From: Alphaproteobacteria bacterium
Lineage (GTDB): Bacteria > Pseudomonadota > Alphaproteobacteria > Rhizobiales > Devosiaceae
Reading direction: 5' to 3'
DNA length: 64,000 nucleotides
Assembly (NCBI GenBank): GCA_018828145.1
Contig: JAHJWO010000055.1
Coordinates: 1-64,000, forward strand
Of this stretch, positions 1-8,814 are shown piece by piece. A program made the position numbers and the translations under genes. The stretch's first letter is position 1. The number at the start of each line of letters is the position of its first letter. Below the pieces are notes generated by a model. It saw nothing but the letters and a program-made list of their open reading frames with translations, was not told the origin of the DNA and did no database searches.

Positions 1-619
1 CCGCGCAGCGATGCCAGTCGCTCGGTCAGGTGCTCGATGCGCGGCGTAGCTGGGCCGGTCTCCGCCCTGTCGGCTTCCTCGAGTTCGGCAAGATAACGCG
101 CGATGCTCTCCTCGACATGGGCCTTCCGCCGCGCCAGCTTGCCCTTGGTGTCGTTCTTCTCGTGCGTGTTCACCGTGCGCAAGCGTGACCCATCGATGGC
201 AACCATGCCCCCGCCGACCAGGCCAAGGGCTCGACAGATGGAGACGAAGCGCTGGCACGCGATCTGGATCGCGCTGGCATTGTCACGGTGGAAGTCGGCG
301 ATCGTCTTGAAGTCGTTACCAGCTTGCCGGTCAGCCAAATCAGTTCGATATTGCGGCCCGCTTCGCGCTCCAGCTTCCGGCTCGAAGTCAGCTGGTGCAG
401 GTATCCATAAACGTAGAGCTTGAGCATCGTGCCCGGCGCGTCGCCGGGTCTGCCGGTCGATGCCGGCTGGACGCGCCAGAAGCCGAGCACGGCCAGATCG
501 AGTTCGTTGACAAAGGCGTCGATGATGCGAACCGGGTTGCCAGAATCCACATAATCTTCAAAACACGCCGGCAGAAAGCTCGCCTGCTGACGGTCAGCAC
601 CTTCAACGAAACCACCCAT
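1..619 (-). pseudogene. IS1182 family transposase, 5' part, frameshifted
   Basis: The start MGGFVEGADRQQ is a typical opening of IS1182/IS5-like transposases; a longer in-frame start exists at 643. The N-terminal part reads well to IELIWLTGKLV. The expected continuation DFKTIADFHRDNASAIQ is then in another frame, so about one base is lost near 316-320. The second frame stays open through AIDGSRLRTVN (the conserved transposase core) to the left edge. The element is therefore probably inactive. It could be an assembly error in a live copy, because the rest of the coding sequence is well preserved. Confidence 0.75.
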
Positions 620-677
620 ATGGCACCTCCGAAGCAGTGCCAAATCATAGCATAATCAGCGATTTTCACACAGCCTC
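1..677 (-). mobile_element. IS1182-type insertion sequence, partial (cut by window edge)
   Basis: The stretch carries the 5' part of an IS1182-type transposase read leftward off the window. A probable terminal inverted repeat lies just outside the gene at 663-677 (TTTTCACACAGCCTC). Only one end of the element is visible, so the target duplication and the other inverted repeat cannot be checked. The family call rests on the transposase and is firm; the exact element boundary is an inference. Confidence 0.7.
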
Positions 678-701
678 GGGCGCTTAGCTGCCCGTAACGC
701 C

Positions 702-1592
702 TCAGGTCAGAGAGCGTGAGAGGCCGCTCTGGGTGCGAAAGGCCTTGAACCGCTCAAGGGAGCGGATCGAATGACCTTCATCGATCGAGGCAAGATCGAG
801 GATGATGGCATTGGCGATCGTCATGGGAACGACGAGCGACTGCGACTCACCCACAGCCCCGCGCGAGACAGCGATGTGGTGGTCGGGCGGGGGGCTGATC
901 AGTACGCCCTTCAGGTCGGTAATCGCCATGGTCGTAGCCTTGGCCGAATGCGCGATGGCCCTGATCTCGTTCAGCACCGGCACCGATCGGCGGAAGGAGA
1001 AAAGCCAGAGCGTGTCCTTGCGCGTCATCTGGCTCAACACCTCGGGGAGTTGGTGCATGTGACTGCCGAGATCGACGCAAGGATAGCCAGAGCGATTGAG
1101 GCGCAAGGTCACTAGGGCCGAGAGAGAGGCAAAATGTCCGCGCCCGAAGACGAAAACGCGCCGGCTCTCGCGGATGCACTCGGCAAATCGGCGGATGTCA
1201 CCGCCCGATACGCGCTGGCGGACCTGCTCGAGTGCGGCGATTTCGCTGTCGAGGATCGAAGAGAGAACGCCGCCGTCGTCCGCCTTGACGAGTCGCGCCG
1301 CCATTCGCGCAGCGGGACTGTCGAGGTCGCCCCCGCCCGCGATCAGGCTCGACTGGATGAAGGTGCGAAATTCTGGATAGCCGGAAAAGCCAAGCCGGCG
1401 CGCCAGGCGAACCGCCGATGCCGGATGAACGCCCGCCCGGGACGACACAGCCGCGCCATTGTCGATGGCAGCGCGCACCGGGTCCTGGGTGAGGACTTCG
1501 AGCAGGCGCTCGTCCGCCCGCGTCAGTCGCGTCGAATTGCGTGCGATGAGGTTCCGCAATGCCTCGGAAACCGTATCTTTCGTTTCGATCAC
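702..1592 (-). CDS. MurR/RpiR family transcriptional regulator
   Basis: A 296-residue protein with the two-part RpiR architecture: an N-terminal HTH_6 domain (about residues 1-80, including VHPASAVRLARRLGFSGYPEF) and a C-terminal SIS sugar-isomerase-fold domain (about 125-260, including VFVFGRGHFASLSALVTLRL) that senses a phosphosugar-like ligand. It is the last gene of the leftward Ugp-like operon, 48 nt after the ATPase gene. It therefore most likely regulates this operon through the palindrome at 6425-6440. The ligand is not known. Confidence 0.85.
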   Translation of the reverse strand: MIETKDTVSEALRNLIARNSTRLTRADERLLEVLTQDPVRAAIDNGAAVSSRAGVHPASAVRLARRLGFSGYPEFRTFIQSSLIAGGGDLDSPAARMAARLVKADDGGVLSSILDSEIAALEQVRQRVSGGDIRRFAECIRESRRVFVFGRGHFASLSALVTLRLNRSGYPCVDLGSHMHQLPEVLSQMTRKDTLWLFSFRRSVPVLNEIRAIAHSAKATTMAITDLKGVLISPPPDHHIAVSRGAVGESQSLVVPMTIANAIILDLASIDEGHSIRSLERFKAFRTQSGLSRSLT

Positions 1593-1640
1593 GGACGATC
1601 CCGGCCTGGATGAAAAGGGACGCAGGTGTGCTTCCTGCCT

Positions 1641-2666
1641 TCAGGACAATTCAACACGCTTGCCGTCTTCATCGAAATAGAGCGCATGCGAAAGCTCGAG
1701 ATTTACCCACAGGGCATCGCTCCCCTGTGGCATGTCCTTGCGCGCGCAGTTCAGCGTGATACGCCCGGCGGCACTCTCGCAATGAAGGATGACCGTCGCC
1801 CCGGTCATTTCCGAGAGCAGGAGCCGCACACCCAGCCCGTTGGCCGCCGGCTCCCCGGCATGAATGGACAGGTGCTCGGGGCGGAGGCCTATGGTCAGTC
1901 CCTCGGGTCCCGAATAGCCCGGCACCGCTTTTGCCGACAGAAAGTTCATCGGCGGCACGCCAAGGAACCCGGCGACGAACCGGTGCGCCGGCCGATCATA
2001 GATCGCCTCAGGCGTATCGAACTGCAACAGGTGCCCGTCCTTCATCACGGCGATGCGATCGGCCAGCGACAGGGCCTCGGTCTGGTCGTGGGTCACATAG
2101 ACCATGGTGGCACCAAGTTGGCGATGCAGTTCCTTGACTTCAGTGCGCATGGCGATGCGCAATGCATTGTCGAGATTGGAGAGCGGCTCGTCCATCAGGA
2201 AGATGGAGCTCTTGCGCGCCATGGCCCGGCCCATGGCCACGCGCTGGCGTTGCCCGCCCGAGAGTGCGCCCGGCTTGCGCTCGAGATAGGGGTCGAGCTG
2301 CAGCATCCCGGCGACGCTCTCGGCGCGCGCGTTGCGTTCGCGCTTGGGCACGCCGCGCAGTTCGAGCCCGAAGGCGATGTTCTCGCGCACGCTCATGTGC
2401 GGGTAGAGCGCATAGTTCTGGAAGATCATCGCAATATCGCGGTCCTGCGGCGGCAAGTCGTTGGCGCGGGTGCCGCCGATTTCGATATCGCCGCCATCGG
2501 CGCGCTCGAGCCCGGCAATGAGGCGCAAAAGCGTGGACTTGCCGCATCCGGAGGGGCCGACGATAACGATGAACTCCCCGGCTTCGATTGCCATCGACAG
2601 ATCGTGGAGCACCGTCGGACCGCCGTGATAAGCCTTACGGACGTTACGTAGCGCTATGGCGCTCAT
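1641..2666 (-). CDS. ABC transporter ATP-binding protein, UgpC/MalK type
   Basis: A 341-residue ATPase of the CUT1 importer family. Walker A is GPSGCGKST (about residues 37-45), the signature is LSGGQRQRVAMGRAM, and Walker B is IFLMDEPLSNLD. A C-terminal TOBE-like regulatory domain follows (GLTIGLRPEHLSIHAG). The start MSAIALRNVRKAYHG was chosen because its ATG overlaps the stop of the upstream phosphodiesterase gene (ATGA, 2663-2666); the frame is open upstream but does not look like protein. It energises the two permeases of this operon. Confidence 0.9.
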   Translation of the reverse strand: MSAIALRNVRKAYHGGPTVLHDLSMAIEAGEFIVIVGPSGCGKSTLLRLIAGLERADGGDIEIGGTRANDLPPQDRDIAMIFQNYALYPHMSVRENIAFGLELRGVPKRERNARAESVAGMLQLDPYLERKPGALSGGQRQRVAMGRAMARKSSIFLMDEPLSNLDNALRIAMRTEVKELHRQLGATMVYVTHDQTEALSLADRIAVMKDGHLLQFDTPEAIYDRPAHRFVAGFLGVPPMNFLSAKAVPGYSGPEGLTIGLRPEHLSIHAGEPAANGLGVRLLLSEMTGATVILHCESAAGRITLNCARKDMPQGSDALWVNLELSHALYFDEDGKRVELS

Positions 2667-3412
2667 GCCGGCTGCCTCCCCGCTCGATTGTCGCGCAGAG
2701 CAATGGCCAGGCTCGGCCGGTCGGTCGTGAAGACCTTGATCCCCAGCCCAAGTGCCTTTTCGATCTGTTCGGCCGTATGTGCTGCCCAGCATCCAAAAGC
2801 GATTCCCGCGTCGTTGGCCGCCGCCATCAGCTCGGCGTCCGCCTCGTCGATGTGGACCCCGATCTCGGATATCGAGCGCGTGCGCACTATTTCAAAGAGC
2901 GCGGTTCTGCCGACGAGCCGCAAGACCTGCGGGCTAACCAGCCAGAGACAGGGCCGCTGCGTCACCGCACCGAGCTCCACCAGCGTATCGAGCAGGAACG
3001 ACGAGAACCGCGTCCGCTCCAGCATACCGCCTTTGCGCAAGGTATCGACGACCCCTGGCACGAAGTTACTGTAGGCGCGGCCTTCGGCATCCGGCTTGAT
3101 CTCGCAGCGGAACTCGACCGTGCTGTCGCGATAGATGTCGCAAAGCTCGTCCAGCGAGAGCGGATGCTCGCCGCCGCTGTAATTGATAGTCGCGGCCCGC
3201 ACCTCGGCTTCGCTCAGCGTTGCGATCGCCCCGGTCTTGTCGGTGGTGCGCTCGAGCGTTGCATCGTGATGGACCATGATGGCGCCGTCGCGTGTCGGAT
3301 GGACGTCGAATTCGACCTCCTCGAGCGCCATCTGCGCCGTCTTGCGAAATCCGGTGGGCGTGCTGTCGCCAAATTCGAGCGTGCCGCCGCGATGGGATGC
3401 GATGCGTGTCAT
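2663..3412 (-). CDS. ugpQ: glycerophosphodiester phosphodiesterase family protein (UgpQ-like)
   Basis: A 249-residue cytoplasmic GDPD enzyme with a TIM-barrel fold. It opens with IASHRGG, the catalytic HRG motif, followed by FDVHPTRDGAIMVHHDATLERTTD, the metal and catalytic EXD-H region in which the usual E is replaced in the run EVEFDVHPT. The family hydrolyses glycerophosphodiesters to glycerol-3-phosphate and an alcohol. Its place between a permease and the ATPase gene supports import of glycerophosphodiesters, as in the Ugp system. No signal peptide is visible, so it acts after uptake. Confidence 0.88.
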   Translation of the reverse strand: MTRIASHRGGTLEFGDSTPTGFRKTAQMALEEVEFDVHPTRDGAIMVHHDATLERTTDKTGAIATLSEAEVRAATINYSGGEHPLSLDELCDIYRDSTVEFRCEIKPDAEGRAYSNFVPGVVDTLRKGGMLERTRFSSFLLDTLVELGAVTQRPCLWLVSPQVLRLVGRTALFEIVRTRSISEIGVHIDEADAELMAAANDAGIAFGCWAAHTAEQIEKALGLGIKVFTTDRPSLAIALRDNRAGRQPA

Positions 3413-3428
3413 CGTCTTTGTCCTTGTA

Positions 3429-4238
3429 TCATTTGACGGCGCCCATGGTGATGCCGCGCACCAGATGCCGCTCCACCAGGAAAAAGCCGAACAGGACCGG
3501 CAGGATGGTGATGGTCGAGGCCGCCATGACCAGCGGCCAGTCGATCAATCCTTCACCGGGGTTGACGCTGTAGAGCCTGGCGAGCCCGAGTTGCAGCGTA
3601 TAGAGGTCTTCCTTGCCTACCGCGACGAGCGGCCAGATGTAGTTGTTCCACTCGCCAAGGAAGATGTAGAGCCCCATCGAGAAGATGGCGGGCCGCGAGA
3701 TCGGCACGATCACCCGCCACAGGACCTGCAGCGGCCGTGCCCCGTCCATGTAAGCTGCCTCATCGAGTGCGCGCGGAATGCCGCGGATGTACTGGCGCAG
3801 GAAAAACGCGGCAAAGCCGTTGGAGATCGCGGGCAAAATGAGCCCGGCATAGGTATCGAGCAGGCCGACCCGCGCCAGGGTCAGATAGTTCGGAATGAGC
3901 GTGATGTGGCTCGGGATCATCAAAGTCGCCACCGTGATCCCGAAGAGCAGGTCGCGGCCCTTGAAGTCGAAGCGCGCGAAGGCAAACGCCGCCGTCGTCG
4001 AAACCGCCAGCCCCACCAGCGTCACCATGCCCGACACAATGATCGAGTTGACGAGGTAGCGGGCGAAATTGAACTTGGTGACCGCCGTCCCATAGTTGCC
4101 CAGGCTGAATTCGAAGCCGCCGCGATAATAGGACTGCGCCGTCTGGAACGACATCCAGATCGAGTAGAGGACCGGCGACAGGAACAGGAGCCCGGCAACG
4201 AGCGCCAGCGCGGTCGTTGCGTTTTGCCTAAGCTTCAT
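3429..4238 (-). CDS. carbohydrate ABC transporter permease, UgpE/MalG type
   Basis: A 269-residue inner-membrane permease with about six hydrophobic segments. The EAA loop, which contacts the ATPase, reads EAAYMDGARPLQVLWRVIVP (about residues 165-184). Length and fold fit the second CUT1 permease. The start overlaps the stop of the upstream permease by 11 nt, so the two are translationally coupled. Confidence 0.9.
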   Translation of the reverse strand: MKLRQNATTALALVAGLLFLSPVLYSIWMSFQTAQSYYRGGFEFSLGNYGTAVTKFNFARYLVNSIIVSGMVTLVGLAVSTTAAFAFARFDFKGRDLLFGITVATLMIPSHITLIPNYLTLARVGLLDTYAGLILPAISNGFAAFFLRQYIRGIPRALDEAAYMDGARPLQVLWRVIVPISRPAIFSMGLYIFLGEWNNYIWPLVAVGKEDLYTLQLGLARLYSVNPGEGLIDWPLVMAASTITILPVLFGFFLVERHLVRGITMGAVK

Positions 4239-5094
4239 AGTGCACCTTGGCGCCGAGGACCCGCGCCTTGACCAGGGCCAGCCCGATCAGCAGCACGAAA
4301 AGGATGATGGCGAGCGCCGAGCCCGTGCCGATATCGAAGAGCACGAAGCCGGTGCGATAAAGCAGGTGCACCAGCATGTCGGTCGCTCCCGCCGGCCCGC
4401 CGCGCGTCATCACGTTGATGATGGTGAAAATCTGGAAGGCCTCGATGACCGAGATCACCAGCAGGAAATAGGTCGTGGGCATAATGAGCGGCACGGTGAC
4501 CCGCCGGAACACCTGGAAGCGCCGTCCCCCGTCCATGGCGGCAGCGTCGTAGAGCTCCTGAGGCACCGCCTGCAGCCCGGCGATATAGATGATGACGTCG
4601 TAGCCAAGCTGCTTCCAGGTGTTGATGAAGATGAGGACGAGGAGCGTCAGGCTCGGGTCCTGCAGCCACGGTACCTTGCCCAGCCCCATGGCGGTCAGTA
4701 GGCCGTTGGCGAGACCATAGTCGGTGGAGAATACCCAGGAAAAGACAACCGCGATCGAGACCGTCGAAGTGATGGTCGGCAGAAACATGGCCCCGCGCAA
4801 GACTCGCGAGCTCAGCGTTTCGCGCTTGAGGTAGCTCGCGATGGCCAGGGCCAGCACCAGCCTGATCGGCACCGATATGACCGCAAAGATCGTCGTGACC
4901 TTGAGCGAATCCCAAAAGTCGTCCCAGGCAAAGAGCCGCGCATAGTTGGAAAAGCCGACGAACGGCATTTCCGGCGACATGAAGTTCCAGGAGCGGAAGC
5001 TGAGGTCGACGCTCGAAACGATCGGGACATAGGTAAAAATCGCGATGAAGGCGATAAGCGGCGCGACCAGCAGATAGGGCGTGAGCTTGGACAT
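4228..5094 (-). CDS. sugar ABC transporter permease, UgpA/MalF type
   Basis: A 288-residue inner-membrane permease. It starts with a membrane segment (LLVAPLIAFIAIFTYVP), has further membrane segments, and carries the EAA-type loop DAAAMDGGRRFQVFRRVTVP. It pairs with the downstream UgpE-like permease to form the channel of the importer. It lies 60 nt after the binding-protein gene in the same leftward operon. Confidence 0.9.
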   Translation of the reverse strand: MSKLTPYLLVAPLIAFIAIFTYVPIVSSVDLSFRSWNFMSPEMPFVGFSNYARLFAWDDFWDSLKVTTIFAVISVPIRLVLALAIASYLKRETLSSRVLRGAMFLPTITSTVSIAVVFSWVFSTDYGLANGLLTAMGLGKVPWLQDPSLTLLVLIFINTWKQLGYDVIIYIAGLQAVPQELYDAAAMDGGRRFQVFRRVTVPLIMPTTYFLLVISVIEAFQIFTIINVMTRGGPAGATDMLVHLLYRTGFVLFDIGTGSALAIILFVLLIGLALVKARVLGAKVHYEA

Positions 5095-5154
5095 TTCGCA
5101 GGCACCTGGGAGGGCAGCGGACCGGAAATGGCCCGCCGCCCATCTGGCAGAGGA

Positions 5155-6414
5155 TCAGTTGCTGATGCGGGCTTCCTCAGCACGGGTGTCTTCAGCGAAT
5201 TTGGTCATCGCCGCTTCCACGGGGGTCTGGCCCAAGGCCATCGCTTGCCACACATCGTACTCGGTAGTGCGCATCCAGGTCACCACCGGGGTGCGGGCAC
5301 GGCCGTGGGCATAGGGAAGGGACTTGATCGCTACGTCGATGCCCGGCTGGTTGGCCAGTGCTTCGGCGGCGACAGGCTGTTCGGCCGAGTTCTTGTTGAT
5401 CGGCAGGTAGCCGGTCGCGGCAAACCAGATGGCGTTGGCTTCGGCCGAGGCGGCATAGCTCACGAAATCATAGGCCGCGTCCTGGACGTCCTGCGGAGCG
5501 CTGGCAAGAATGCCGATGCCGGCGCCGCCGATCGGCACGGAGCAATCGGGATTGCAGGGCATGGGCAAAACGCCGAGGTTATCGCCGAGAGCTTCGCGGG
5601 CGCCGACATAGTTGCCGGTCGAGTTCATCATGATGCCGACCTTGCCGGCGAGGAACGCGTCACGTCCGTTGTCTTCCTCGGTGACACCGTCGGCCGAGGC
5701 GACCTTGTGCTCATCCACGAGGGATGCCATCCATTCGTAGGCCTCGATGGTCTTGGGATCATCAAGCAGGATTTCGCCGGTCATGGAATCGATGAGGTCG
5801 CTGCCATTGGCCATGACGAGGCCCCAGCGTGCGAACTGGCCGGGTGCGGCGATTGCAGTGATGCCCTCTGATCCAAGCGTTTCGGTGATTGTCTGGGCAG
5901 CCTTGAGGATCTCGTCGAAAGTGCCGAGGTCGGGCTCGCCCTCAATGCCGGCGCGGGCGAAAATGTCCTTGTTGTAATACAGGACCGGGGTCGAGGAGTT
6001 GAACGGGACGATATAGTTCTTGTCCCCTATGACCCCGATTTCGCGAGCATAATCATAGAGCTCGTCCTTGAGCGGGTCGGCTTCGAAATAGGGCGTGAGG
6101 TCCACCAGCACACCGCCATCGGCAAAGAGCCCGTAGCGCGTGACCTCCAAGATCACTGCGGCGGGCGCCCGGTTGGCAGGAATGGCGGCCTGCAGGCGAG
6201 CGACGATGTCGTTGTAGTTGCCGACATACTCACCCTGGATGTCGACGTCCGGATTGGCGGCTTCGTAGTTGGCGATGATTTCTTCGAGAGCTTCACCGGC
6301 TCGATTGTTGAAGCTGTGCCAAAAGCTGACTGTGGTCTGCGCCTGGGCGGCGATGGTGGAGGCGGCCAGGGCGACGAAGCTGGCTGCAATCGAAATGTGC
6401 AAATTGCGTGACAT
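5155..6414 (-). CDS. ABC transporter substrate-binding protein, UgpB-like (CUT1 family)
   Basis: A 419-residue periplasmic binding protein. The start MSRNLHISIAAS gives a clear Sec signal peptide ending at about AAQAQ-TTVSFWHSF; the mature N-terminus TTVSFWHSFN is typical of cluster-B binding proteins of the UgpB group. It is the first gene of the leftward operon. A GGGAGAG ribosome site precedes the chosen ATG, and a perfect inverted repeat lies just upstream. The substrate is probably glycerol-3-phosphate or a glycerophosphodiester, judging from the linked UgpQ-like gene; a sugar remains possible. Confidence 0.88.
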   Translation of the reverse strand: MSRNLHISIAASFVALAASTIAAQAQTTVSFWHSFNNRAGEALEEIIANYEAANPDVDIQGEYVGNYNDIVARLQAAIPANRAPAAVILEVTRYGLFADGGVLVDLTPYFEADPLKDELYDYAREIGVIGDKNYIVPFNSSTPVLYYNKDIFARAGIEGEPDLGTFDEILKAAQTITETLGSEGITAIAAPGQFARWGLVMANGSDLIDSMTGEILLDDPKTIEAYEWMASLVDEHKVASADGVTEEDNGRDAFLAGKVGIMMNSTGNYVGAREALGDNLGVLPMPCNPDCSVPIGGAGIGILASAPQDVQDAAYDFVSYAASAEANAIWFAATGYLPINKNSAEQPVAAEALANQPGIDVAIKSLPYAHGRARTPVVTWMRTTEYDVWQAMALGQTPVEAAMTKFAEDTRAEEARISN

Positions 6415-6424
6415 GATCTCTCCC

Positions 6425-6440
6425 TGCAATTGTAATTGCA
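6425..6440. promoter_or_regulatory. candidate RpiR operator, perfect inverted repeat
   Basis: The 16-nt sequence TGCAATTGTAATTGCA is a perfect inverted repeat (7-bp arms, 2-nt centre). It lies 10 nt before the ATG of the UgpB-like gene, between two divergent ABC operons, and is AT-rich in a GC-rich context. The RpiR gene closing the operon is the obvious candidate binder; that link is inference. Confidence 0.5.
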
Positions 6441-6620
6441 TTGCCAGGTCGATGTACGCGGCAGAGCTGACGGTTTCTTAACGCTAAGGCGAAGGTTGCG
6501 TGACGGAGGATCGACGTGCGAATTCCTGGCTTCGGAGGCCAGGCAGACCAGCAGCCGGCCTTGCCGTTACACGATTGTCACATCGCCTGCCTACAGCCAC
6601 CGCCCGAAGGGGCGATTGCG

Positions 6621-7676
6621 ATGGACCAGATCACACTGAGGCAGATCAACAAGCGCTTCGGCAACACCGCAGTGCTGCAGGATGTGACGCTGTCGGTCGA
6701 GCCGAGCACCTTCCTCGCGCTGCTGGGACCGTCCGGCTGCGGCAAGACCACCTTGCTGCGCCTGATTGCCGGGCTCGAACGGCCAACCTCCGGCGAGATC
6801 GAGATCGCTGGCCGCGTGGTGGCTGGCCCCGACCATTGGGTTGAGACCGAAGCGCGCAAGCTGGGCATGGTATTTCAGTCTTATGCCCTTTGGCCGCACA
6901 TGAGCGTCGCCGAAAATGTGGGCTTTGGCCTGTCGGTGCGGGGTATGCACGGCCGCGAGCGCGCGGCACGGGTCGAGGCCGCCCTTGCGATGGTTGGACT
7001 CGAGGGCCTGGGCAGTCGCCGACCGCCCGAACTGTCCGGCGGCCAGCGCCAGCGCACCGCACTGGCGCGCTGCCTCGTGACCGAGCCTGAACTCATCCTG
7101 CTCGACGAGCCGCTGGCCAATCTCGATCCGCACCTGCGCGAGTCCATGCAGGCCGAGTTTCGCCGCATTCACCGCAAGACCGGCACCACCTTCGTCTTTG
7201 TCACGCATGACCAGGCCGAGGCCATGGCCCTGGCCGACCGGGTCGCCGTCATGAATGCCGGTCGCATCGAGCAGCTGGGAACGCCACAGGAGCTATATGG
7301 GCAGCCGGCGACGCGGATGGTGGCCGAGTTTTTCGGCAAGGGGGTGGTTCTGCCGGTCGACGTGGCCGCACGGCTCGACGACCGAACGCGCCGCGTCTCC
7401 CTCGGCGGCGTGACGCTCGACCTTCCGGGTGTGGCTGCAGTCGGCGCCGCCCAGCTCAGCCTGCGTCCCGAAAACGTCGTCCCGGCAGCGGCCGGACTGC
7501 GGCCCCATCTGGTCGGCAGGGTAGTCGACACATCCTTCCGCGGCGCCGATCACCTGGTGACGCTGGCGCTGGAGCAGTTTGGCGGCAAGACCATCGGCCT
7601 CGGCATGGCGGCGGCGCCAGAGCCCGGTGCGCGTGTCGATCTTGCCGTGACCGGCGGCTGGGTGCTCCCGGCATGA
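6621..7676 (+). CDS. ABC transporter ATP-binding protein, FbpC/PotA type
   Basis: A 351-residue ATPase. Walker A is GPSGCGKTT (residues 36-44), the signature is LSGGQRQRTALARCL, Walker B is LILLDEPLANLDP, and the H-loop is FVFVTHDQAEAMALAD. A C-terminal TOBE-like domain follows. The start MDQITLRQINKRFG matches the family; the open frame upstream (from 6516) is not protein-like. It heads a rightward operon with a hydrolase, a binding protein and a fused permease, and its stop overlaps the next start (ATGA). Confidence 0.88.
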   Translation: MDQITLRQINKRFGNTAVLQDVTLSVEPSTFLALLGPSGCGKTTLLRLIAGLERPTSGEIEIAGRVVAGPDHWVETEARKLGMVFQSYALWPHMSVAENVGFGLSVRGMHGRERAARVEAALAMVGLEGLGSRRPPELSGGQRQRTALARCLVTEPELILLDEPLANLDPHLRESMQAEFRRIHRKTGTTFVFVTHDQAEAMALADRVAVMNAGRIEQLGTPQELYGQPATRMVAEFFGKGVVLPVDVAARLDDRTRRVSLGGVTLDLPGVAAVGAAQLSLRPENVVPAAAGLRPHLVGRVVDTSFRGADHLVTLALEQFGGKTIGLGMAAAPEPGARVDLAVTGGWVLPA

Positions 7677-8737
7677 GGCTGACCGCGATATCGGGCTATG
7701 GACAAAAGGGACCCGCCTGCTTCCTTCTCGAGATCGCCGGACGCCGCCTGCTGCTCGATTGCGGCAAGGGGCCCGATGACGACCGCGAACCCGACCTGGT
7801 CGGCGTCGGCACCGTGGACGCAGTTCTTGTCAGCCATTCCCACCGTGACCATACCGGTGCCCTGTATCGCCTCGGAGACATCGGCAGCCCCCCGGTCTTT
7901 GCCACCGGCCTTGCCGCACGGCTCGCCGATATCCGCGCCGTCGGCGATTTTGACGATGCCGCCCGCCATCTCGGCCTCGAGATCGCCACCGGCCGCTGCG
8001 GCCATGCCCCCGGCGCCGTCTGGATGCGGACCGGCGGCGCAGAAGGATTGCTCTATACCGGCGACTTCTCGCTCGAAAGCAACCTCTATCCTGCTGAACC
8101 CTGGCCGCGCGCGCGTGCGTTGGTTGCCGATGCCTCCTATGGCGCCTGGGACGGCACGGTGCAGCAGGCCCTTGCCGAACTGACCGCACTTGCCGCCGCC
8201 GGCCCCTTGCTGCTGCCCGCTCCGGCGGCGGGCCGCGGCCTGGAAATGGCGCTCTTGCTGTGGGAGGCAGGCCATCGCGTCCGCCTCTGCCCCGTCCATC
8301 GCGCCGTGGCCGCCATGCTGATCGAGGGCGGCGCGGAACTGGCACCGGGCGCACTAGAGCGCCTGGCCTCCCTGCTCGAGCAGACGGAAACTCTCTATGC
8401 AGATGACGAGCCGGACGGCGTCATGATCGCAGCCAAGGCCGATGCAAGCGGCGGTCTCGCCGCGCAATTGCTCGCCACCTGGCGGACCGGCGAAGTCAAA
8501 ATCGTCTTCACCGGCCATGTCTCGCGCGGCACGCCGGCGGCGCTTGCCGTTGCCGGAGGCCGCGCCAGCGTCCTGCGCTGGAACGTGCACCCCCGATTGT
8601 CAGACATTCGGGCCCTTCTCGACGCGGTCGAGCCGGAGGTCGTGATGCCTGCCTTCGTGCCGGCGGAACAACTCCGCGCCCTGCATGCGGCGTTGCCCGC
8701 CATCCCCTGGACGGAAGGCGCGCTGCAACTCGCCTGA
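7673..8737 (+). CDS. metallo-beta-lactamase-fold hydrolase
   Basis: A 354-residue cytoplasmic MBL-fold protein. The metal motif HSHRDH is at residues 55-60, GRCGHAPGAV supplies a later histidine, and LLYTGDFSLES carries the bridging aspartate. The layout, with a C-terminal FTGHVSRGTPAAL segment, recalls beta-CASP/RNase J-like proteins, but the domain order is not decisive. It is translationally coupled to an ABC ATPase and followed by the binding-protein gene, so it probably acts on the imported solute, for instance a phosphodiester or lactone. The substrate is unknown. Confidence 0.75.
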   Translation: MRLTAISGYGQKGPACFLLEIAGRRLLLDCGKGPDDDREPDLVGVGTVDAVLVSHSHRDHTGALYRLGDIGSPPVFATGLAARLADIRAVGDFDDAARHLGLEIATGRCGHAPGAVWMRTGGAEGLLYTGDFSLESNLYPAEPWPRARALVADASYGAWDGTVQQALAELTALAAAGPLLLPAPAAGRGLEMALLLWEAGHRVRLCPVHRAVAAMLIEGGAELAPGALERLASLLEQTETLYADDEPDGVMIAAKADASGGLAAQLLATWRTGEVKIVFTGHVSRGTPAALAVAGGRASVLRWNVHPRLSDIRALLDAVEPEVVMPAFVPAEQLRALHAALPAIPWTEGALQLA

Positions 8738-8814
8738 GCGTCACGCCGATGTCACGCGATTTGGCTACGTCCCCTCCGACGCTCGCACCCGCGGGTCACA
8801 CGATGGAAAATCCG

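Noticed and set aside
1626-2651. A 341-codon plus-strand frame opposite the UgpC-like ATPase
   Set aside because: The opposite strand has complete ATPase motifs; this frame has no domain character.
6526-6545. Imperfect hairpin (CCTGGC ... GCCAGG) before the FbpC-like gene
   Set aside because: Short stem without a T-run or regulatory context; could be chance in GC-rich DNA.
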